The notes under the pieces are model-generated. The model saw nothing but the letters and a program-made list of their open reading frames with translations. It searched no databases and was not told where the DNA came from. Source: Trueperaceae bacterium (lineage in GTDB: Bacteria > Deinococcota > Deinococci > Deinococcales > Trueperaceae). Taken from it: DNA of 5,057 nt. Position numbers and translations under genes: made by a program. This document shows, piece by piece, positions 1 to 5,057 of the stretch (positions within the stretch are counted from its first letter, which is position 1; each line of letters starts with the position of its first letter). The stretch spans positions 1-5,057 of the forward strand of contig JAGXHO010000153.1 in assembly GCA_024636105.1 (NCBI GenBank). The letters are read 5' to 3'.

Positions 1-1
1 C

Positions 2-841
2 GGTCGAACCGGCGGCCACGTCGACGCGCCCGGTGACGTCGATCGCCACGGGCCCGAGCTGGTAGGCGAAGGACACCTCGTTGGAGAACGCGCCCGCCCC
101 TCGGCCATCGAGGGTCGACACGCGGTAGGACGCGAAGACCTCGTCGGAGAGGTAGCCGCCCAGGCGCAACGACACGCCGAACGGGTCGCTGCCGTCGAAC
201 AGGCCGGTGAGGGGCGTCGTGCGCAACTCGACGACGTCGATGCCCAGGGTCTCGGCGAGCGCCGCCTGGATCTCGGCGGTGACGAGCAGGTCGACGGCGG
301 CGTCCAAGGCGTTCTGCGCCACGGCTCCGGCGAAGCCGCTCGCGACCTCGAGGCGCCCGAGCGCGACGAGGGTCAGGAGTTCGAGGTCGGTGAGCGGGCG
401 GGCGCCGAGCCCGCCGTCGAGCCCTTCCACCAACGCGTCGCTCGCGAGTTGCGGTTCCAGGTCGAGGGCGAACACGCCGCCCTCGTTGGTCGCCTCGCCC
501 GCGAAGGCGACGTCGACGGTGAACCGTGGTCCGGGTGGGGCGGTGAAGCGCACGTCGAGCCCGGGCGGCACCACCCGGGCTTTGTCGAAGCTCGTGCGAC
601 CGGCGATGCGCAGCGTCGGGAAGATGCCCCGCGCCGGGTCGAAGGTGGCGAGCGCCTCGGTGAGCTCGAGCTCGCGTCCCGCGAAGCGCAGCGTGCCGCG
701 CAGCGAGGAGACGGTGCCGGTGAGGCGCGGCTCGGCCGCGCTACCATCCAGCGTCAGGTCGACGGCGGCGTCGGCGTTCGCGAACGACTCCGCGAACGTC
801 ACCCGCTGCGGCGCCACGATGCGGATCCCGTCGAAGCGCAC
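2..841 (-). other. TamB C-terminal domain (DUF490, PF04357-type) of the spanning gene
   Basis: This is the part that identifies the protein. It opens with VRFDGIRIVAPQRVTFAES, then a short beta repeat ending in G-x-V (residue 1447 onward), followed by the family pattern R-G-x-L-R-F-x-G-R-x-L-x-L and a F-D-P...P-x-L-R-I-x-G-R strand pair (about 1447–1487). A stretch of probable helix follows (about 1555–1606), starting LTDLELLTLVALGRLEVASG, where the family has its 'L(S/T)-x-x-(E/D)-I/L-L-x-L-L-x-x-G' segment. The last visible block is L-R-L-G-G-Y-L-S-D-E-V-F-A-S-Y (about 1628–1644) and then NEVSFAYQL (1659 onward), matching the family's final beta-strands. It contains no Trp, unlike the repeats before it. 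In characterised TamB this end faces the outer membrane and the Omp85 partner. The domain seems intact apart from its last residues, which lie outside the window. Confidence 0.88.
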
Positions 842-3800
842 CCGCTCGCGGGCCGCTTGGACCGATGCCGGGGCCGCCTGGGCTTCGGTGGCTGGCGCCG
901 GCGCGGCGGCCTCTTCCGCCGCCCGCCGGGCGGCCAGGTCGATGCGGGCCTGGCTGGCGTCGAGCCGGCCGGAGATCCGCACGCCTGCACCGTCGGCGAC
1001 GATCCGGGCGTCCGCGTCGGCGGTCGCCTCCGCCACGAAGAGGAAGGGCACGGCCAACGCGAGGCCGGTCCCCCGAACGCGCACGTCGAGCGGCGTCAAG
1101 GTCCCGCTCACTTCGAGCGGTCCGCCCACGCGGCCGGTCGCGGCGATCGTCGCCGGTTCGGCGTCCGACCAACGGAGCTCGGCCACCAGGTCCGCGACGC
1201 GACCCACCAGCGGTACGTCCAGGTCGCCGACCGCACGAGCATCGAGGCTGAAGCCGGCCTCGGGGAAGGGGCCGATGCGGCCCCCGGCCACTACGTCGAC
1301 GCGGCCCCCCAGCGGGGCGACGCCGGCCACCCCGGCGCGGACGTTCCAGGACGCACCGGTCAGGTCGCCGCGCACGTCTTCGAGGCGGTACCGGGTGCCG
1401 GCGACGCCGAGCTCGAGCGCCGTGGCCTCGGCCACCACGTCGGGCTCGCTCAGGGTGCCGGTCGCGCGAACCCGCAGGTCGCCCACGGCGGTCACGGCGA
1501 AGCGTGCCAAGCTCGGAACCAGTCCGAGCAGCGGGGAGAAGTCGGCGTCGGTCGCCACCAGTTCGAGGTCGATCGCCTCGGGCGTGGCGCTGCCCGCCGC
1601 GCGCCAGGCCCCGCGACCCTCGAACGCCGCCTCACCGATGCGCAGCGAAACGCCGTCCCACGAGAGCGCCACGTTGCCGGTGGTGACGACCCCGGCGCGC
1701 TCCAAGCGCACGTGCTCGGTGGCGAGGCGCAGGTCGTGCGGCCGGCTCGCCCCCCACGACCAGGCGCCACGGAGGGCGCCCGTGACCTGGGCGACGACGT
1801 CGCTGGCTCCGAACGCGGCGGCGACCGCGTCGTGCAACGGGAACCGCTCCATCTGGGCGAAGACCGCCGCGCCGGCACCATCGAGCTCCGCGGTGGCGTA
1901 GCTCGCGCCGAGGTCGAGGCGCACCGTGCCGCGTGGACCGTCGGCCAGGTTGCCCTGCAGCGCCAGCGACGCCGGGACCGACCAGCCGCCGAGCACGAGC
2001 GGTTCGGCGGCGAACTGCCCGACGACCAGGTCGCCACGCACCGCCACGCTCCCCGCGACGACCCCGTCCAGCGCGCGCGCGCCGCCCAGACCCCCGAGGT
2101 CGATGCCGTTCGCCCGCAGGTCGAAGTCGCGGCGTCCGGTGGGCGCCGGTCCCCATGCGCCGATGCGGAGCGCGGCGCCGTCCCAGTTCCCGTCGACCGT
2201 CACCACCCCACGGCGCGCGCGCAAGGCTCCATCGATCGCGAGCGACCCCCCTTCGCCACGGATCTCGAGCACCAACGTCGCCCCGCCGGCGATGGGGACG
2301 ACGATGCCCTCGGCATCGACGCGCCCCGACCAGCCCGCATCGGTCCAAGCGAGCTCGCCCGCCACCCGGCCGCCCGCGGCGGTGGCGTCGACCGTCCACG
2401 CGGTCCGCTGCGCGCGCGCGTCGCGCGCCAAGGTCGCGACGCCGAGCGCCTCGGAGCGGAGCGTGAGGTCGGCTCCGTCCCACTCGAGGCGACCCTCGAG
2501 CTGCGCGAGCTCTGGCGGCGCCGATGGCGCATCGATCCGCCACGCGAGCTCGGCGGCGCCCGGGTCGAGGGTACCGTCGAGGATCAGGGTCGTGCCTTCG
2601 GTCCGGACGCTCGCCCCATCGAGGAGCAGCAGCGCCTCGCCCGAGCGACCTACGTCGATGCGCCCGCCCCAAGCGCCATCGCCGATCCAGGCCAAGCCGT
2701 CGCCGCGCACGCCGCGCCACAGGTCCACCACGCTGCGCGGTGGCAACGTGGTGGACCACCCGCCCTCGATCCCGACCACGCTCACCCGCAACTGGTCCGG
2801 AGCGGCGAGCTCCAGCCGCGCGGGTCCCCACGCGAGGTCGGCGGAGCCCTCGATCCGCACCGGACCTTCGCTCCAGCCACCGCGAAGACGCGCCGTGCCG
2901 CCGCGACCGTCGTCGAGCACGACGTCGATATCGGGCCAAGCACGCCCCCGCAACGCGAGGGTGCCGTCCGGGGTGCGCGCTCCGGCCGCGATCAGCGCGC
3001 GCCCATCGACCCATCCCGCGTCGACCTGCCAGCCGCCGCTCGGGTCGGCGACCGCCACCTCGAGGTCCGGGACGATGGCGGTTCCGGACACCACCACGGT
3101 CGCGTCGAACCGCGCACCACCCAAGGTGGCGCCGGCGAGGCGGCCGGTGCCGTTCCATCCGGCGGCGGTGCGGGCCACCGGCCACGTCGCGGTGCCACCG
3201 ATCACGGAGCCCTCGATGAGGCCGGCCAACGCCCCGTCCGCGAGGCGCCCATCGAGCGTGGCGCGGAGGTCGACCGGGGCCGCCGCCAGCTCGCCGTGCA
3301 CGCGCGCGGAGATGGCGTCGCCACCAGCTTCGCGCGTCCAGGTTCCGTCCAGCGAAACGCTGCTGCCGGGCAGCGGCACCGCGTCCGCTCGCAGGTCGAA
3401 ACCGGAGAGATCCAGCGTGGCCGTGCCGGACACGCGCTCGCCGACGAGGCGCCAGCCCGCGTCGAGGTCGCCCTCCAGCAGCAGGTCGCCGATCTCGACG
3501 CCCGCGAGCACCAGCCCCTCGCCGCGCCCGACGACGCTCGGCGCGGGATCGAGCCGTGCGGTCATCGCGACGCGGCCAGCACCGTTCGACCACGCGTCGA
3601 GGTCCCCCTCGATCGAGAGCGCAGCCGCCGTCGGATCGAGGATGGCCGACCAGCCGGACCAGTCGTCGCCACCATCGGCGCGCAGCACACCACCCGTCGC
3701 CGTGAGGGTGGCGTACCCGGTCGACCCCGCGATGCGGCCGCCGCCGCTGAGGGCGCCACCGCCGGCGCGCAGGTCGACGTCGACGTCGAGCCCGGCAGCG

Positions 3801-5056
3801 CGTCCGATCGCCTGGAGCTCCGCCATCGGCTCCACCGCCGGCCGCCACGCCGCGGTGCCGGCCAGCGCCACGCCGTCCCCTTCGGCACGCCAAGCGGCGC
3901 GCAGGGTCGGATCGCCAGCGTCGCCCGTCGCCACGACCTCGCCGTCGAGCCGCGCGCCCAGGGCGCCCCACGTGACGCCTTCGAGGTCCAGGCGGGCCGT
4001 CAGCTCGCCAGCCGCGAGGTCGACCGCCGGTCCGGTGTACGCCACCGGGCCGGCCACGCGCCCGCTGAGCCCCGGCACGCCGCGTACGTCGGCGAGGTCG
4101 GCATCGAGGCGGAACGAGGCGGAGAGGGTCCCGTCGTCGGCCAGCCTCCCTTGGCCGACGAGCTCGCTCGCCGCGGTGCGAAGACGCGCCACGTCGATGC
4201 GGAGGTTCGCGACGCCGGCGAGCGTGCGGGCGTCCACCCGGAGATCGATGCGTGGAGCCTCGAGCATGGGTAGGACGTCGGCGGCATCGACGTCCTTGAG
4301 ATCGACGACCGCAAGGCCCCCGCGCTCGGCGGACCACGAGCCGGTCGCCGACAGGCCTTGGCCGATCAGGTCCATGCGCGCTTCCGTGCCGTCCCACACG
4401 GCTTGACCGTGGGCAGGCACGCGTCCGGAGAGCGCTACCGCTAGGTCGACCTGCGGCACCGGGCCACGCCCCCCGACGACGCCCGCGGCCGAGAGCACGG
4501 TGGCGTCGTCGACCGTCCACCCCAGCAGCTCGGTCAACGGCGCCTCGAGCGCGACCCGGCCCGACCAGGCGCCGTCGAGGGTCGCGGGCAGCACCACCGA
4601 CCCGCCCCCGATCGCACGCGCTCCGACCCGAGCCGTCACCTCGGCGGTGAGCTCGCCGGTTCCGACCAGCTCGGCTTCGGCGGCGTACCGACCGGCAGCG
4701 GCCACGACGCGGCCGCTCCCCGACCACCCGTCGGCGGGGTGGAACGCCAATGCGTCGGCTCCGAGGGTGGCGACGGGGAGCTGCCCACCGGCCGTCTGCC
4801 CGTTCAGCACGAGCGCCCCCGCATCCCAGGTGGCGACGAGGTCGCCCCATTCGAGGCTCCATGCCGGTGCGGCCGCCACCCGGGCGCGCGTCGCGGTCCC
4901 CCCGAGCAGGGTCAACGTGCCGGCGAGGTCGAGCGGTGCGAGGGGGCCGGCGAGCTGGAGGACGCCGTCGACCGCCGGGGCGCGCGCGTCCACCTCGACC
5001 TGGAGGGCGCCGTCCTCGCCGGGCGCGAGGCGAGCGGCGAGCGCGATGCCGGCCAC
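2..5056 (-). CDS. TamB-family (DUF490/AsmA-like) translocation and assembly module protein, partial at both ends
   Basis: Seen: a frame of 1685 codons open across the whole window, with codons biased to G or C at the third position. Its translation is Ala/Gly/Val/Leu/Asp-rich alternating beta-strand sequence. Residues 1–1300 carry recurring W-(S/D/N)-G turns, about 1375–1405 are an Ala/Glu/Pro linker, and 1406–1685 match the TamB C-terminal domain, with GTLRFAGRELEL, FDPARGIFPTLRIAGR, FGVSLRLGGYLSDEVFASYR and NEVSFAYQLGPVAIDVTG in the expected order. No transmembrane segment, Cys or catalytic motif is visible. Family knowledge: TamB is anchored in the inner membrane by an N-terminal helix, spans the periplasm as a groove-lined beta structure, and works with TamA or BamA in outer-membrane protein insertion and phospholipid transport. 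Inference: the start lies beyond the right edge, because the five internal Met codons (residues 228, 264, 411, 498, 1069) sit inside continuous repeat sequence. The stop probably lies a short way beyond the left edge. The fragment is already longer than E. coli TamB (about 1260 residues). Another AsmA-like protein is the main alternative for the N-terminal part only. Confidence 0.88.
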   Translation of the reverse strand, partial: MAGIALAARLAPGEDGALQVEVDARAPAVDGVLQLAGPLAPLDLAGTLTLLGGTATRARVAAAPAWSLEWGDLVATWDAGALVLNGQTAGGQLPVATLGADALAFHPADGWSGSGRVVAAAGRYAAEAELVGTGELTAEVTARVGARAIGGGSVVLPATLDGAWSGRVALEAPLTELLGWTVDDATVLSAAGVVGGRGPVPQVDLAVALSGRVPAHGQAVWDGTEARMDLIGQGLSATGSWSAERGGLAVVDLKDVDAADVLPMLEAPRIDLRVDARTLAGVANLRIDVARLRTAASELVGQGRLADDGTLSASFRLDADLADVRGVPGLSGRVAGPVAYTGPAVDLAAGELTARLDLEGVTWGALGARLDGEVVATGDAGDPTLRAAWRAEGDGVALAGTAAWRPAVEPMAELQAIGRAAGLDVDVDLRAGGGALSGGGRIAGSTGYATLTATGGVLRADGGDDWSGWSAILDPTAAALSIEGDLDAWSNGAGRVAMTARLDPAPSVVGRGEGLVLAGVEIGDLLLEGDLDAGWRLVGERVSGTATLDLSGFDLRADAVPLPGSSVSLDGTWTREAGGDAISARVHGELAAAPVDLRATLDGRLADGALAGLIEGSVIGGTATWPVARTAAGWNGTGRLAGATLGGARFDATVVVSGTAIVPDLEVAVADPSGGWQVDAGWVDGRALIAAGARTPDGTLALRGRAWPDIDVVLDDGRGGTARLRGGWSEGPVRIEGSADLAWGPARLELAAPDQLRVSVVGIEGGWSTTLPPRSVVDLWRGVRGDGLAWIGDGAWGGRIDVGRSGEALLLLDGASVRTEGTTLILDGTLDPGAAELAWRIDAPSAPPELAQLEGRLEWDGADLTLRSEALGVATLARDARAQRTAWTVDATAAGGRVAGELAWTDAGWSGRVDAEGIVVPIAGGATLVLEIRGEGGSLAIDGALRARRGVVTVDGNWDGAALRIGAWGPAPTGRRDFDLRANGIDLGGLGGARALDGVVAGSVAVRGDLVVGQFAAEPLVLGGWSVPASLALQGNLADGPRGTVRLDLGASYATAELDGAGAAVFAQMERFPLHDAVAAAFGASDVVAQVTGALRGAWSWGASRPHDLRLATEHVRLERAGVVTTGNVALSWDGVSLRIGEAAFEGRGAWRAAGSATPEAIDLELVATDADFSPLLGLVPSLARFAVTAVGDLRVRATGTLSEPDVVAEATALELGVAGTRYRLEDVRGDLTGASWNVRAGVAGVAPLGGRVDVVAGGRIGPFPEAGFSLDARAVGDLDVPLVGRVADLVAELRWSDAEPATIAATGRVGGPLEVSGTLTPLDVRVRGTGLALAVPFLFVAEATADADARIVADGAGVRISGRLDASQARIDLAARRAAEEAAAPAPATEAQAAPASVQAARERVRFDGIRIVAPQRVTFAESFANADAAVDLTLDGSAAEPRLTGTVSSLRGTLRFAGRELELTEALATFDPARGIFPTLRIAGRTSFDKARVVPPGLDVRFTAPPGPRFTVDVAFAGEATNEGGVFALDLEPQLASDALVEGLDGGLGARPLTDLELLTLVALGRLEVASGFAGAVAQNALDAAVDLLVTAEIQAALAETLGIDVVELRTTPLTGLFDGSDPFGVSLRLGGYLSDEVFASYRVSTLDGRGAGAFSNEVSFAYQLGPVAIDVTGRVDVAAGST
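842..934 (-). other. Ala/Glu/Pro-rich low-complexity linker within the TamB-family protein
   Basis: Residues about 1375–1405 switch abruptly from beta-strand sequence (preceded by SGRLDASQARIDL) to a run made of Ala, Glu, Arg, Pro, Gln and Thr, including AARRAAEEAAAPAPATEAQ. The flanking ends look helical and charged, the centre is Ala-Pro. Beta sequence resumes at VRFDGIRIV. It separates the long repeat region from the conserved C-terminal domain, so it is most simply a flexible hinge or an exposed loop. No known function is claimed. Confidence 0.7.
1636..1659 (-). repeat. Direct repeat copy A (encodes W-D-G-V-S-L-R-I-G unit)
   Basis: This segment closely resembles bases 2161–2184, 525 bp (175 codons) away in the same frame. 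Both read, on the + strand, cgatgcg-x-agcg followed by a variable triplet and then gccgtccca. The encoded peptides are SWDGVSLRIG here and NWDGAALRIG there. It is the best-preserved pair of the Trp-Gly units at the DNA level. Confidence 0.6.
2161..2184 (-). repeat. Direct repeat copy B (encodes W-D-G-A-A-L-R-I-G unit)
   Basis: Partner of the copy at 1636–1659, in the same reading frame and differing mainly in the middle variable triplet. The encoded unit NWDGAALRIG is followed by AWGP, where copy A is followed by EAAF, so similarity ends quickly beyond the Trp-Gly hairpin. Confidence 0.6.
2722..2757. repeat. 11-bp perfect inverted repeat with 14-nt loop inside the coding sequence
   Basis: The arms are ggtccaccacg (2722–2732) and cgtggtggacc (2747–2757), exact reverse complements separated by 14 bases. 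In the mRNA of the minus-strand gene this could form a strong GC-rich hairpin. No run of T follows on either strand, so it does not look like an intrinsic terminator. It lies in a part of the protein reading W-S-T-T-L-P-P-R-S-V-V-D-L-W. The symmetry may be only a by-product of the coding sequence. Confidence 0.75.
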
Positions 5057-5057
5057 C

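Larger units (their letters stand above)
1157..5056 (-). repeat. Degenerate protein repeats with Trp-Gly turns, beta-rich groove-forming region
   Basis: Roughly residues 1–1300 are built of short alternating hydrophobic/polar strands (V-x-L-x-V type) joined by Gly/Asp turns. A recurring element is x-W-(S/D/N)-G-x-(x)-x-(V/L). Clear copies have their Trp at about residues 111, 164, 221, 466, 634, 859, 909, 958 and 1133, for example GAWSGRVALEA, GWNGTGRL, GWSGRVDAEG, NWDGAALRIG and SWDGVSLRIG. Looser copies occur at 241, 489, 728 and 796. Several neighbours are 49–57 residues apart (111/164/221 and 859/909/958), suggesting a unit of about 50 residues. This is what is expected of the repeating strands that stack into the elongated groove of AsmA-like/TamB proteins. 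The repeats are diverged, so they are old duplications rather than recent tandem copies. Confidence 0.7.

Noticed and set aside
558..581. Hairpin agcccggg / cccgggct with an 8-nt loop, followed on the + strand by two further T, as a possible terminator.
   Set aside because: The T run is only three bases counting the one in the stem, it faces the strand with no gene, and the site lies inside the coding sequence of the TamB domain.
207..1901. + strand open frame (564 codons) antisense to the C-terminal part of the TamB gene.
   Set aside because: It is a Ser/Arg/Ala/Thr-rich shadow with no motif, and the opposite strand carries the conserved TamB domain over the same bases.
2071..2428. Alternating GC runs (2071–2082 and 2410–2428) as possible Z-DNA-forming elements.
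   Set aside because: They are explained by Ala/Arg codons (GCG/CGC) in a very GC-rich gene, and no other sign of a regulatory role is present.
449..4273. Long + strand open frame (1274 codons), in exact codon register with the minus-strand gene.
   Set aside because: It stays open because its stop codons would require TTA, CTA or TCA codons in the real gene, which are almost unused; it ends at a rare CTA Leu codon (4271–4273). Its product is Arg/Gly/Glu/His-rich with no recognisable family.
4373..4375. Internal ATG (residue 228 of the open frame) as the possible true start of the gene.
   Set aside because: The sequence before it continues the same beta-repeat pattern, including Trp-Gly units at residues 111, 164 and 221, so the protein clearly extends upstream.
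1926..4406. Long + strand open frame (826 codons).
   Set aside because: The product is dominated by Ser, Pro, Arg, Ala and Thr without domains or a hydrophobic core pattern. It is antisense to a recognised protein family.
1632..4862. Long minus-strand open frame (1076 codons) in a different frame from the TamB gene.
   Set aside because: The translation is an Arg/Gly/Ala-rich low-complexity string with Arg clusters throughout, typical of an out-of-frame GC-rich shadow. It overlaps the coherent TamB frame along its full length.

Overview
The window lies entirely inside one very long protein-coding gene on the minus strand. Reading the complement in codons whose lowest coordinate is 2, 5, 8 and so on, I translated the whole window by hand (bases 5056 down to 2, 1685 codons) and met no stop codon. 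Neither the start nor the stop of the gene is inside the window. All other long open frames here are GC-driven shadows of this one.

The product is a TamB-family protein (AsmA-like superfamily, C-terminal domain formerly DUF490). These are inner-membrane-anchored, periplasm-spanning beta-rich proteins with a hydrophobic groove, linked to outer-membrane assembly and phospholipid transport between the two membranes. Layout from N to C (right to left on the + strand): about 1300 residues of repetitive beta-strand sequence with recurring Trp-(Ser/Asp/Asn)-Gly turns (about 5056 to 1157); a transition of beta-strands; a short Ala/Glu/Pro-rich linker (934 to 842); and a conserved TamB C-terminal domain (841 to 2). 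The left edge cuts the gene probably only a few tens of codons before its stop. The right edge lies well downstream of the start, because no signal anchor is visible.

The organism must be a bacterium with an outer membrane, since TamB is a diderm protein, and it has a very GC-rich genome: codon third positions are almost all G or C, Arg is used almost to the exclusion of Lys, and AT-rich codons are nearly absent. A Deinococcota lineage (for example Trueperaceae) fits the style of the protein. Myxococcota, Gemmatimonadota or another high-GC diderm group cannot be excluded, and this placement is a guess from composition.

No RNA genes, mobile elements, CRISPR arrays, promoters or terminators are supported. 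I found no undescribed multi-gene system. The points worth a second look are the size of the protein, its internal Trp-Gly repeats, its near absence of Lys and Cys, the linker before the TamB domain, and an 11-bp perfect inverted repeat inside the gene.
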